Shown: positions 8,363 through 16,434 of the stretch, piece by piece | Numbering within the stretch: position 1 is the first letter of the stretch | How the letters are laid out: every line of letters begins with the position of its first letter | NCBI RefSeq assembly: GCF_900114565.1 | Contig: NZ_FOTM01000016.1 | Span: 21,574 to 85,573 of the forward strand | Direction of reading: 5' to 3' | DNA: 64,000 nucleotides | DNA from: Leifsonia sp. CL147 | GTDB lineage: Bacteria; Actinomycetota; Actinomycetes; Actinomycetales; Microbacteriaceae | Position numbers and translations under genes: made by a program | The notes under the pieces: generated by a model | Database searches by the model: none | Told to the model about the DNA's origin: nothing | Seen by the model: the letters and a program-made list of their open reading frames with translations, nothing else

Positions 8363-9963
8363 CGGACCACCTCCTTGTGCGGCGACGCGACGCGCGGAAG
8401 CACGACGGTGAAGGTGGCGCCGTGGTCGCAGGAGACCTCGACGGTGCCGCCGAGCTTCGTGACCGTCCGGTGCACCAGCGAGAGGCCGAGCCCGTGGTGC
8501 CGCTGGAGCGTGCCGCGCTTGGTCGTGTAGCCGTTCTCGAAGATCCGAGGGATGTCGCTGCTCGCGACCCCCGGGCCGTTGTCCGTGACGCGCGCGATCA
8601 GCTGCTCGGCCGATTCGATGACGCTGACGACGACCCGTCGTGGACCGGGGGATCCGGTGAGGGCGTCGAAGGCGTTGTCGATCAGGTTGCCCAGGATGGT
8701 CGTCAGTGCCTGCACGCGGTCCGGCGCCTCCCCGAGGTCGGTGTCGGGATCGATGACCAGCTCGATCCCGCGTTCGTTCGCCTCGGCGGCCTTGCCGAGC
8801 AGCAGCCCGATGATCATCGGTGCGCCGATGTGGGTGCGGAGGGTCGTGTCCAGGTCCGCCGTCGTTCCCCGGATCTCGTCGAGGTACTGACGGGCGTCCT
8901 CCGTCCGCCCGAGCTCCAGCAGGCCGGACACGGCGTGCATCCTGTTGGCGAACTCGTGCTGCTGGGCGCGGATCGACTCGGTGAAGCTGCGCTCCCCGTC
9001 CAGCTCGCGCGTCAGCCCGGTCAGCTCGGTGCGGTCTTGCAGCGTGACCACGGCGCCGTGCTGCCGCCCGCCGATCGAGACCGGCATCCGGTTGACCACG
9101 AGCACGTAGTCGTCCGTCACGGCGATGGCGTCCTTCACGGCACTGGTCCCGGTGAGCGTCTCGCGGATGGGCGTGGCAGCGAGCACATCCTCCAGATACT
9201 GACCGCGCGCACCCTCCGGGAGGTGGAGCAGCCGCTGGGCCTCGTCGTTCACCACGGTGATCCGGCCGGCCGGGTCGATCGCGATGACCCCCTCCCGGAT
9301 GCCGTGCAGCGTCGCCTCCCGCTCCTGCAGGAGGCGGGCGATCTCATCAAGCTCGAGCCCGAACGTGCGGCGCTTGAGCAGGCTGGCGAGGACGAAGGAG
9401 GCGAGCGCGCCGATCAGGAGGACGACCGCCACCCACGCGGCGTACACGGGCAGCTCGGACAGCAGTTCGCTGCTGACGCTGCTCTCGAGGATGCCGACCG
9501 ACACCTCGCCGACGATCTTCCCGTTCGTCCCGTAGAGGGGCACGCGGGCGTTCGCATTCACGCCCGTGGAGCCGGGGTCGGTGCCGAGGTGCACCTTGCC
9601 GTCGGCCGCGACGACCGGTTCGGAGACCTTCTGGCCGATCAGTGCGACATTGGGATGCGAGTGCCGCACCCGGTTCATGTCGATGACCACGACGTAGGCC
9701 GCGCCCGTACTGCCGGCGGTCTGCGACGCCAGCGACTGGATCGTGTTCGCGCACTCCGGCCCGCCGGAGGTCATGCACGCCCGGATCTCGGGGATGCCCG
9801 CGAAGGTCTGGGCGATCCCCGCCGCCCTCGCCTGGTAGTCGGTATCGAGGTTGCTGCGCGCCGTCTGCGCGAACAGGACGAAACCGATCGCCATGGAGGC
9901 GGTGAGGATCGCCACTTGAGCCAGCAGGATCTGGCTCGACAGTCGCCTGATCCGTCGTCGCAT
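8359..9963 (-). CDS. CitA/DcuS-like sensor histidine kinase
   Basis: A 534-residue kinase: TM1 (about 10-30), an extracytoplasmic PAS-like sensor (RSNLDTDYQARAAGIAQ onward, to ~170), TM2 (about 175-200), a cytoplasmic PAS domain, then the kinase core. The phospho-accepting His lies in QQHEFANRMHAVSGLLELG, the HEFxN form typical of CitA/DcuS. ATP-binding boxes are NLIDNAFDAL, DNGPG and HHGLGLSLV. Members sense extracellular carboxylates. The ATG at 9963 is the Met directly before the basic n-region and TM1; an upstream open frame is non-coding in composition. It is paired with the overlapping response regulator. Confidence 0.88.
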   Translation of the reverse strand: MRRRIRRLSSQILLAQVAILTASMAIGFVLFAQTARSNLDTDYQARAAGIAQTFAGIPEIRACMTSGGPECANTIQSLASQTAGSTGAAYVVVIDMNRVRHSHPNVALIGQKVSEPVVAADGKVHLGTDPGSTGVNANARVPLYGTNGKIVGEVSVGILESSVSSELLSELPVYAAWVAVVLLIGALASFVLASLLKRRTFGLELDEIARLLQEREATLHGIREGVIAIDPAGRITVVNDEAQRLLHLPEGARGQYLEDVLAATPIRETLTGTSAVKDAIAVTDDYVLVVNRMPVSIGGRQHGAVVTLQDRTELTGLTRELDGERSFTESIRAQQHEFANRMHAVSGLLELGRTEDARQYLDEIRGTTADLDTTLRTHIGAPMIIGLLLGKAAEANERGIELVIDPDTDLGEAPDRVQALTTILGNLIDNAFDALTGSPGPRRVVVSVIESAEQLIARVTDNGPGVASSDIPRIFENGYTTKRGTLQRHHGLGLSLVHRTVTKLGGTVEVSCDHGATFTVVLPRVASPHKEVVR

Positions 9964-10123
9964 CAGCCAGATTGTGTCACCCCTGGCCGTGGATAGCACG
10001 TGAGCAGAACGCACAAAACCTTCCGCAACGCGCAGAACGGAGCGAATGGCGCACAAGCGAGACAGGCGCTTGCGGCTGGCGCACCATCGAGGGACAGACA
10101 CGAAAGACAGAGAGGTCTTCGAA
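9964..10123. promoter_or_regulatory. Divergent control region between the two-component system and the ABC importer
   Basis: These 160 bases separate the kinase from the importer. They include AAGCG-N7-CGCTT (near 10057-10073) and several loosely repeated GAACGCRCA/CGCGCAGAACG words, plausible binding sites for the CitB-like regulator. AGAGAGG precedes the importer's ATG at 10124. Promoter elements were not assigned. Confidence 0.35.
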
Positions 10124-10978
10124 ATGGGTGAACACCGACCCCAAGAATCAGCCGGATCCCCGGGTACCGTCGCTCCCGCCCGCATCGACATCGTCGGGCT
10201 GACCAAGCGCTTCCTCACGCCGAAGGGCGAGACCTTCACGGCCATCCGCGATGTGTCGCTGACGGTCGAGCCCGGCGAGTTCTGCGCGATCGTCGGCCCG
10301 ACCGGCTGCGGCAAGTCGACCACGCTCGCTCAGGTCTCCGGCCTCGAGCACCCCAGTGCCGGATCCGTCAGCGTCGGCGGGCGCCTGGTGGATGGCGTCA
10401 CCAACGGCGTCAGCTACATGTTCCAGAGCGACTCCCTCTTCCCCTGGAAGACGGTGCTGGCGAACGTGATGATGGGCCCGATCCTGCTCGGCACCCCGAA
10501 GAAGGAGGCGACCGAGCTCGCGATGGACTGGCTCCGCCGCGTCGGCCTCACCGGCTTCGAGGACCGTTACCCGCACCAGCTGTCCGGCGGGATGCGGAAG
10601 CGCGTCTCCATGGCGGCTGCGCTGATCAACAACCCGCGCATCCTGCTCATGGATGAGCCGTTCGGCGCCCTGGACGTCCAGACCAAGGCGATCATGCAGA
10701 CCGAGCTGCTCCAGCTGTGGGAGGACCTGCGTCCGTCCGTGCTGTTCATCACGCACGACCTGGATGAGGCCGTCGCCCTCGCCGACAAGGTCGTCATCAT
10801 GACGAGCAGCCCCGGGACCGTCAAGGACGTCTTCGACGTCGACTTGCCCCGCCCGCGCGGCGATGTGCAGCAAATCCGCCACGAGGAGCGATTCCTCGAG
10901 ATCCAGGGGCGCATCTGGGAGTCGCTTCGCGACGAAGTGACCCGCGCCTACCAGCAGACAGCAGGAGCGGCAGCGTGA
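10124..10978 (+). CDS. ABC transporter ATPase, NitT/TauT type
   Basis: A 284-residue ATP-binding subunit. Walker A is GPTGCGKST (from residue 58), the Q-loop is FQSDSLFPWKT, the signature LSGGMRKR, Walker B ILLMDEPFGALD and the H-loop FITHD. The sequence is of the SsuB/TauB/NrtD kind that energises uptake of small anions such as sulfonates, nitrate or aromatic acids. The ATG at 10124 is preceded by AGAGAGG. An earlier in-frame Met lies in non-conserved sequence. It is followed by the permease with a GTGA overlap and then the binding protein: a complete importer. Confidence 0.9.
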   Translation: MGEHRPQESAGSPGTVAPARIDIVGLTKRFLTPKGETFTAIRDVSLTVEPGEFCAIVGPTGCGKSTTLAQVSGLEHPSAGSVSVGGRLVDGVTNGVSYMFQSDSLFPWKTVLANVMMGPILLGTPKKEATELAMDWLRRVGLTGFEDRYPHQLSGGMRKRVSMAAALINNPRILLMDEPFGALDVQTKAIMQTELLQLWEDLRPSVLFITHDLDEAVALADKVVIMTSSPGTVKDVFDVDLPRPRGDVQQIRHEERFLEIQGRIWESLRDEVTRAYQQTAGAAA

Positions 10979-11862
10979 CCACCATGACAACAACACAGCA
11001 GGCGGCGCGAAGCGGCGTCGCCGACAAGCGCGAGATCGACATGCAGGCCGCCGGCCGGCGAGCCCACACGCGGCGTACGACCTGGATCTGGGTCGGCCGG
11101 ATCGGGGCGGCCGTCCTGATCCTCGGCGGATGGCAGTGGTTCACTGCCGCCGGCTGGGTCGACAAGTTCTTCTACGGACAGCCGTCGGGCATCTGGGACA
11201 GCCTGGTGCACCTCTTCACCGTGGGCACGGCGTTCGGCACCATCTGGGAGAACCTCTGGATCACGGTGCAGGAGGCGTTCCTCGGATTCCTCCTCGGAAC
11301 CGTCACCGGAGTGGTGTTCGGAATCCTGCTCGGCTCGAGCCGGTACCTCGCCTCGGTCTTCGGCCCGTACATCAAGATCCTCAACTCCATCCCCCGTATC
11401 GTCCTCGGGTCGATCTTCATCGTCGCGTTCGGGCTCGGAGTCTTCCCCAAGGTGCTCCTGGCGGCCGTCCTCGTCTTCTTCGTCGTCTTCTTCAACGCCT
11501 TCCAGGGCGTCCGGGAGGTCGACCAGGGCCTGGTCGCGAACGTCCGCGTCCTCGGCGCCTCGCCGCTGCAGGTGGCCCGGCACGTGACCATCCCCTCCGC
11601 GATGACGTGGATCATCGCGAGCCTTCACACCGCGTTCGGGTTCGCCATCATCGGTGCGCTCGTCGCGGAGGTGCTCGGCGCGCAGCACGGGGTCGGACTG
11701 ATCATCAGCCAGGCGCAGGGCAACTTCGACCCCGACACCGTCTTCGCCTGCATGGTGATCGTCGCCGTGGTCACGCTCGTGGCCGAGTACCTCATCACCC
11801 TCCTCGAGAAGTCCCTGCTCAAGTGGCGGCCGCCGAGCCGCTCCGAGGCGCAGGCGATCTGA
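10975..11862 (+). CDS. ABC transporter permease, NitT/TauT type
   Basis: A 295-residue permease with a short basic cytoplasmic N-terminus (to about residue 40) and six predicted spans. The conserved loop that contacts the ATPase reads VREVDQGLVANVRVLGASP. The pattern is that of SsuC/TauC. It probably starts at the GTG overlapping the ATPase stop; ATG at 10984 is a possible alternative. Together with the neighbouring ATPase and lipoprotein it makes an importer under likely control of the divergent CitA/CitB-like system. Confidence 0.9.
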   Translation: MTTMTTTQQAARSGVADKREIDMQAAGRRAHTRRTTWIWVGRIGAAVLILGGWQWFTAAGWVDKFFYGQPSGIWDSLVHLFTVGTAFGTIWENLWITVQEAFLGFLLGTVTGVVFGILLGSSRYLASVFGPYIKILNSIPRIVLGSIFIVAFGLGVFPKVLLAAVLVFFVVFFNAFQGVREVDQGLVANVRVLGASPLQVARHVTIPSAMTWIIASLHTAFGFAIIGALVAEVLGAQHGVGLIISQAQGNFDPDTVFACMVIVAVVTLVAEYLITLLEKSLLKWRPPSRSEAQAI

Positions 11863-11957
11863 CCCGCACGACGCGACGTCAGAGCGCCACGAAAAACACA
11901 GACCTGCAATGACGCAGACCGCCGGCCCCCGCCGGCGACACGAAAGGAACAGCACTC

Positions 11958-13046
11958 ATGAAGAAACGCACCATCGGTGTCCTCGCCGCAGCGGGCATGG
12001 TCGCCCTCAGCCTCGCAGCCTGCAGCTCGGGCGGAGGCTCGGCCGGAGGCAGCTCCAGCGCCGCACCCATGCCGACCGTCAAGATGATGGTCGGCGGCAT
12101 CGACAAGCAGATCTACCTGCCCTACCAGCTCGCCCAGAACCTCGGCTTCTACAAGAAGTACGGCGTGAACATGGAGCTCTCGACCGAGCAGAACGGCGGC
12201 GTGGGCGCAGAGGACGCCATGGCGTCGGGCCAGGTCGACCTGGCCGGTGCCTGGTACATCCACACGGTCGACTTCCAGTCGAAGGGCAAGGACGTCATCA
12301 ACCTGGTCCAGCTCTCGGGCGCACCGGGTGAGCGCGAGATGTGCTCGCCGAAGAGCGGCGTCACGTCTGCCGCCGACTTCAAGGGCAAGAACCTCGGCGT
12401 GACGGACCTCGGTTCCGGCACGGATGAGCTCACCCAGTTCCTGGCGGCCCAGCACGGCATCTCCAAGACGCAGTACACCACCATCGCGGTGCACGCCGGC
12501 TCGACGGCGATCGCGGCCATCCAGCGCGGAAGCGCCGACTGCGTCATGACGACTCAGCCGACGGTCGGTGCCCTCCTCTCGCAGCACCTCGCCACGACGG
12601 CGGTCGACCTCGCCACCACGAAGGGTGCCACGAAGGCGCTCGGCGGCGCCTGGCCCGCGGCCGGCCTGCTGGCCCGTGCCGACTGGGTGAAGTCCCACCA
12701 GGACGCTGCCCAGAAGGTGGTGGATGCCCTGGTCGCGACCATGCACTGGATCTCCACGCACAGCGCCACGGACATCGCCAACAAGCTGCCGCAGGACTTC
12801 GTGCAGAACGCGACGATCAGCAAGCAGCAGTACATCGATGGGCTGACGCAGGACAAGGGTCAGTTCCTGCCGGACGGCATCATGCCTGCCGGCGGACCGA
12901 AGGTCATCTTCGACATGGAGAAGACCATCGGCGTCGACACCTCGAAGATCTCCTACAGCAGCACCTTCACCCAGAAGTACGCTGACGCCGCCAACAAGCT
13001 GGAGGGCTTCACCCCCACCACGAAGCCGGCCGGCGCGAACGGCTGA
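11958..13046 (+). CDS. ABC transporter substrate-binding lipoprotein, NMT1/TauA-like
   Basis: A 362-residue lipoprotein. The lipobox is LAAC with Cys22, followed by a Gly/Ser linker. The mature part has the two-lobe NMT1/TauA pattern (QIYLPYQLAQNLGFYKKYGV, then QVDLAGAWY and FKGKNLGVTDLGSGTDE). It captures the substrate for the two upstream importer subunits. The ligand cannot be read from the sequence; nitrate, sulfonate, taurine and thiamine precursors are all known for the family, and the CitA-like sensor next door would fit a carboxylate. AAAGGA precedes the ATG. It lies 95 bases after the permease. Confidence 0.88.
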   Translation: MKKRTIGVLAAAGMVALSLAACSSGGGSAGGSSSAAPMPTVKMMVGGIDKQIYLPYQLAQNLGFYKKYGVNMELSTEQNGGVGAEDAMASGQVDLAGAWYIHTVDFQSKGKDVINLVQLSGAPGEREMCSPKSGVTSAADFKGKNLGVTDLGSGTDELTQFLAAQHGISKTQYTTIAVHAGSTAIAAIQRGSADCVMTTQPTVGALLSQHLATTAVDLATTKGATKALGGAWPAAGLLARADWVKSHQDAAQKVVDALVATMHWISTHSATDIANKLPQDFVQNATISKQQYIDGLTQDKGQFLPDGIMPAGGPKVIFDMEKTIGVDTSKISYSSTFTQKYADAANKLEGFTPTTKPAGANG

Positions 13047-13102
13047 CCCACTCCGGAGGGTATCCCCCAGGGGCGCCAGCCCGCCTCGCCCTCCGGCTCC
13101 CC

Positions 13103-13145
13103 GATCGGCCCACCAGACCTCAACCTGGTGGGCCGATCTCTTTCG
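13103..13145 (+). terminator. Rho-independent terminator of the ABC importer operon
   Basis: A perfect 14-bp stem (GATCGGCCCACCAG at 13103-13116, its complement at 13125-13138) with an 8-base loop, followed by TCTTT. This closes the transcript from 10124-13046. Confidence 0.85.
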
Positions 13146-13193
13146 TGCCGTTTTCGTCGCGCCCACGTCGCCCTGGGCTGCGCGCACCCGCCA

Positions 13194-13283
13194 TTATGGC
13201 GCGATCCGGACCATGACGTCGTCGCCGGTGATCATCGTCTCGACACGGTGGTGGAAGGTCTCGATGATCTCCTGGACCCGGCT
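13194..13283 (-). pseudogene. Gene remnant: C-terminal ~29 codons of an unidentified protein
   Basis: Read on the minus strand, a short frame ends in ITGDDVMVRIAP and a stop, with the strong GC3 bias of a real host gene (nearly every third base G or C). It is cut off by a stop only 29 codons upstream. The family is not recognised. It marks the left edge of the lower-GC toxin island. The rest of the gap 13146-13496 holds no gene. Confidence 0.4.
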
Positions 13284-13380
13284 TCATCAGACACGCCCTG
13301 GGCCTGTGGCAGCCCTGGCCACGGCGCCCTCACGCTAGTTCCGCGTTGATGGCGGGGACCGAAGAGCCCCCTGGCATTTC

Positions 13381-13496
13381 AAATTCGCGTTTTACATCGA
13401 AGCATCATCATTATCAGTAGTTTGACCGGATATGATTCAATCTCAGCTCGATTCGGCGCGGAGATTGCGCGGGTCGGATCAGAACGAGGGAGCGTT
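13381..13496 (+). promoter_or_regulatory. AT-rich promoter region of the LXG operon
   Basis: Composition drops sharply here (for example TTTCAAATTCG and CATCATCATTATC), marking entry into the island. TATGAT at 13431-13436 is a good -10 candidate, and TTGACC lies just upstream. A clear -35 at the right spacing was not seen. AGGGAG precedes the first gene's ATG at 13497. Confidence 0.4.
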
Positions 13497-13781
13497 ATGC
13501 CGGCAGGGAAAATCACTTCCAGCACAGCGGGTGCCGAGGCCGCCGTGAATGAGTTGGTGGGTATCGATACTTCCGGCTACGCGGATCAGCAGGTCACGTT
13601 CGGTTTCACGACCGGCATCGCTGGAATGGACGCCGGTCGCGATGTTACAAACCAAATGTTCCAGACCGTCAGCCAGTTTTGCGCTGCTGTCCTCGGGCAG
13701 GCGAACAAGTTCCCGGAACTCGCCGCCAGCATCGAGAAGCGTGATGTTGCCGACGGCGAGCGTTGGGGGAACGCACCGTGA
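13497..13781 (+). CDS. LXG-associated small helical protein (DUF3130/TIGR04197-like, Lap1 type)
   Basis: A 94-residue protein without signal peptide. The pattern Thr-rich start, a GIAGMDAGRDV turn, then FQTVSQFCAAVLGQANKFPELAASIEKRDVAD resembles DUF3130/TIGR04197 proteins. These are WXG100-sized helical hairpins encoded directly ahead of LXG toxins in Firmicutes, where they bind the toxin's N-terminus and guide it to the type VII secretion system. The ATG at 13497 has AGGGAG upstream. It overlaps the next gene by GTGA. Position and size support the role; the family assignment is from pattern memory. Confidence 0.65.
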   Translation: MPAGKITSSTAGAEAAVNELVGIDTSGYADQQVTFGFTTGIAGMDAGRDVTNQMFQTVSQFCAAVLGQANKFPELAASIEKRDVADGERWGNAP

Positions 13782-14140
13782 GCGGGGATAAGAGCGCGAA
13801 CGAACGCTTCGAACTCGACGCTCAGATCCGCAGTGTTGAGCGGCAGGAAGACGAGTTCTCCGACCTGCGGAACAGTTATCAGCGTTCGTTGGAGCGCTTT
13901 CAGGAACAGTTTCGGTCGGTGTCCCGACGAAGGGAAGCGTCGCTTCACCAGAGCCTGCAATGGGGCAGTAGCGTCGCGCAGCGAGAACTGGAGGAACAAC
14001 AGGAGCTTCTTTTTCAGATGGATCGGTATGTGAACGACGCCGCTGAAGAGTTTGAGCAGGTGAATTCCCAGGTGCGGCGGTCTCTGGATGATGAACGCGA
14101 GCGGCTGATTCGGGAGAAGGGCGAGCTGCCATGGGAATAA
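13778..14140 (+). CDS. LXG-associated coiled-coil protein (Lap2-like)
   Basis: A 120-residue, almost entirely helical and charged protein, with heptad-like stretches (residues ~10-115) rich in Glu, Arg and Gln. It has no signal peptide. Firmicute LXG operons carry a second small helical adaptor (DUF3958 and similar, called Lap2) between Lap1 and the toxin. This gene occupies that slot, sharing four bases with the first gene and ten with the toxin. The GTG at 13778 is chosen for the stop-start overlap. The sequence alone would only say coiled coil. Confidence 0.6.
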   Translation: MSGDKSANERFELDAQIRSVERQEDEFSDLRNSYQRSLERFQEQFRSVSRRREASLHQSLQWGSSVAQRELEEQQELLFQMDRYVNDAAEEFEQVNSQVRRSLDDERERLIREKGELPWE

Positions 14141-15441
14141 GGTTCGGTGTCGCCGATTCGAGCAATCTCATCACCGCGATGCGCAACAACGTCGCGACCG
14201 CGAATGCGATCATCGATCGGCTCACGTCCGGGTCGCTGCATCTGATGGCTCAGCTGGAGACGGGCGTTTTGCAGGGGGCCGCCTTCACCGCCGGGCGAGG
14301 TTTGTTCGGTGAGCTGATTATCCCGGGGATCTTCAAACTCAGCCAGGCCGTCGACGATGTCCAGGCCGAGCTCGGATCGTATGAGCACGCGCATTCCGTT
14401 CTGGCCGAATACGGTGATCTCGATCATGACGAGCTCACGCAAGGCCTCCAGGACGCCAGGGAGCAGCTCGATCTCATCGACCGGCAGATCAAGCTCGTCA
14501 AGGACGTGTACTCCGAGGCGTTCGGGTTGTTCGGGGATGCGGTGAACGACATGCTGTCGGGGACCAGGGCGCTTGAAGATCTCAGGGATCAGGTCGAGGA
14601 TGCGATCAGGATCATCAAAATCAAAACTGAGAAGCTCGAATGGTTCGTATCTGACGTATCGAATTACTTCGCCGACAGCGTGCAGGTGATGCAACTCGCC
14701 GTTGCGGCAGCCCTTGAGCTGAACAAGGTCGCCGTCGAGGCGGATGGCAGTTACTACACCGGCGGCGTGAACCTCGCGGTCTTCCAGAGCTTGCGCAATG
14801 CGAAGGTATCCACGCACGCCCACCCTGCCGGAATCCCTGACGGCCAGGTCGTCTACGACACTCTGCAGATCGACTCGTCGTACAGCTACATCAAGCTCAT
14901 GGAATGGCTCTCGTCGCACGCATCGGAGAAGCTTCGCGCTCTAGCGCTTTCCGACCCAGGACTGTTCGATGCCATCCTCCGAGACGGCATGAATTTCAAG
15001 GACGGTAATCCGTGGGGGCTCCTCGGCACTTTCGCTCAGTTCTGGAACTCCTGGGACAACGGCGCCGCCCTCGGGGGCGGCTTCGTGTTCCTCGACAAAT
15101 TCGCAACCGACGGCGAATGGGACATGAAGCGCTACCTGGCCAGGGAGCACGGCTTCACGTCGACCTACTTCTACCTCCACGATGATCGGGGCAGAGTCGT
15201 GCGATCGGATGTGTACGGCAACGTGATGTACGCCTTCATGCTCGCCCACTGGGGAGTGAGCGTGGAGACGGCATTGAGGGGTGCGAACTCGAAGAACACC
15301 GGTGTCAACGCCGGGATCACCGATGACGACCTGGACGATCGTGCCGTCAAATTCGGCTATGAGCTGTACAAGAAATATCCGAATGGAATGACCGAAGCAC
15401 AGTACTTCGATGAGCTGGCGAATGCGAAGCTCGCGGAGTAG
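14131..15441 (+). CDS. LXG-domain polymorphic toxin with Ntox44-like C-terminus
   Basis: A 436-residue protein. Residues 1 to ~205 fit the LXG domain of type VII-secreted toxins: LQGAAFTAGRGLFGELIIPGI near 48-68, then GDLDHDELTQGL and long amphipathic helices. After a short linker, residues ~230-436 resemble bacterial toxin 44 (PF15607): a helical start, then RSDVYGNVMYAF (from residue 358) and a GITDDDLDDRAVKFGYELYKKYP end. The usual NIHYG-type motif reads NVMYA here, so a His seems replaced by Met. The target is unknown; the next gene, a lipoprotein, suggests an extracytoplasmic one. Codon use is less GC3-biased than the host genes, which suggests transfer. Confidence 0.72.
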   Translation: MGIRFGVADSSNLITAMRNNVATANAIIDRLTSGSLHLMAQLETGVLQGAAFTAGRGLFGELIIPGIFKLSQAVDDVQAELGSYEHAHSVLAEYGDLDHDELTQGLQDAREQLDLIDRQIKLVKDVYSEAFGLFGDAVNDMLSGTRALEDLRDQVEDAIRIIKIKTEKLEWFVSDVSNYFADSVQVMQLAVAAALELNKVAVEADGSYYTGGVNLAVFQSLRNAKVSTHAHPAGIPDGQVVYDTLQIDSSYSYIKLMEWLSSHASEKLRALALSDPGLFDAILRDGMNFKDGNPWGLLGTFAQFWNSWDNGAALGGGFVFLDKFATDGEWDMKRYLAREHGFTSTYFYLHDDRGRVVRSDVYGNVMYAFMLAHWGVSVETALRGANSKNTGVNAGITDDDLDDRAVKFGYELYKKYPNGMTEAQYFDELANAKLAE

Positions 15442-15862
15442 CGCGGGGCTGCTAATCGTGGTGGCGGTCGTGTGTTTCTCGCTTGTGGGGTGTACCGGGC
15501 TGTTCACGAAGAGCATCGGATGGGTCGGCGGGACGTTCTGGAACGAGAGGAAACACATTCAGAAAGACATTGAGGGCATGACCCTGCGATTGTTTCCTGA
15601 TGGGACGGGTTCCGCTCACGGTCTTCCCCGCGGGCATCAGAAGACGGCGAACAACATTTGTATCGAGGTGACGAGCGAGGATCGCTATTCCGGTGACGTG
15701 ACGTGGCAGGAGGTCAACGATCACCAGTTCGAGATATCGTTCCCGGGGTCGAAGTACACGGTCGCCAACGCCACGGGAAAGTTCGTTCCGGATTGGGCCG
15801 AGGTGCGCATCTACACGTGCAACTGGGGCGGCGAGTATTGGTCTTTGAAGAGCGCGGACTGA
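15422..15862 (+). CDS. Putative lipoprotein immunity protein for the LXG toxin
   Basis: A 146-residue protein: basic n-region, hydrophobic core LLIVVAVVCFSLVGC with lipobox LVGC (Cys24), then a ~120-residue beta-rich extracellular domain with two further Cys (NICIEV and IYTCNW). No family was recognised. It begins within the last codons of the toxin gene (start 15422, or 15410), so it is made with the toxin, the standard place for an immunity gene. A surface lipoprotein would protect against a toxin acting outside the cytoplasm. That role is inferred from position and topology only. Confidence 0.6.
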   Translation: MRSSRSSAGLLIVVAVVCFSLVGCTGLFTKSIGWVGGTFWNERKHIQKDIEGMTLRLFPDGTGSAHGLPRGHQKTANNICIEVTSEDRYSGDVTWQEVNDHQFEISFPGSKYTVANATGKFVPDWAEVRIYTCNWGGEYWSLKSAD

Positions 15863-16023
15863 TCCTGGCTGGTACGCCGCATCTCATCAGGTGTTCACTG
15901 TGTAGCCACGCGAGTGTTGGTACGACTCGACCAAAACCCGAAGGCAGCGCGCCAGCGGGTCCGTCCAGCTGCAACCGCGACCCGTCTGTTCAGCGCGCGG
16001 GCATGAACCGCGACCCTCAGGAG

Positions 16024-16134
16024 CGACGGGCGGGGGTCGGTGTCGGCCGCGAGGACGATCAGCCCGTCGACATGCCGGCCGAGGAGTGCGTTCAGGTGGT
16101 ACTGCATCCGGATGGCGTCGCCGCGCGCATCGCA
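16024..16134 (-). pseudogene. LacI-family regulator fragment
   Basis: On the minus strand this short stretch encodes MQYHLNALLGRHVDGLIVLA followed by ADTDPRPS, the first part of the sugar-binding domain of a LacI-type repressor. The DNA-binding domain and the rest of the effector domain are missing, and homology stops on both sides. It touches an oppositely oriented epimerase remnant within about six bases, so this is a recombination scar. Confidence 0.55.
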
Positions 16135-16137
16135 GGG

Positions 16138-16425
16138 GAACACGGACATGCGGCCACCGCCGTCGCCGGCTGGTTCGACGCCGAGCCCGACCTGCGGTTC
16201 GAGCCGTTCGAGCGTTTCGCCGAGCTCACCGAGCCGGAGCACGCAGCGGCGACGTGGGAGCACATCGCCCGGAGCCCCTCCGCCTCGATCGAGAAGGCCC
16301 GGCGCCTGCTCGGCTACGAGCCGGCGTACACCAGCCTGCGGGCGGCGGCCGAGGCGCTGCACTGGCTGATCGAGGACGGTCAGGTGGAGACCGGAGGACG
16401 TGGCGTGCCCGAGCGCTACCGGTAG
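16138..16425 (+). pseudogene. NAD-dependent epimerase, 3' fragment
   Basis: About 95 codons encode the end of an extended-SDR NAD-dependent epimerase/dehydratase: AVAGWFDAEPDLRFEPFERF, then ATWEHIARSPSASIEKARRL, LGYEPAYTSL and a C-terminal helix. The Rossmann fold and catalytic Tyr/Lys are missing because the frame is joined to the reversed LacI fragment at its 5' side. It ends ten bases before dcd. Host-like GC3 shows that it was once a resident gene. The stretch 15863-16023 holds nothing recognisable. Confidence 0.6.
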
Positions 16426-16434
16426 GCTGGCCTC

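Noticed and set aside
13128..13349. 73-codon plus-strand frame after the ABC importer terminator
   Set aside because: It begins within the terminator stem and reads the complement of the gene remnant at 13194-13283.
15703..16425. A full-length 240-residue protein upstream of dcd
   Set aside because: Only its last ~95 codons resemble an epimerase; the earlier part reads through the reversed LacI fragment and toxin-island DNA, so a pseudogene call is better.
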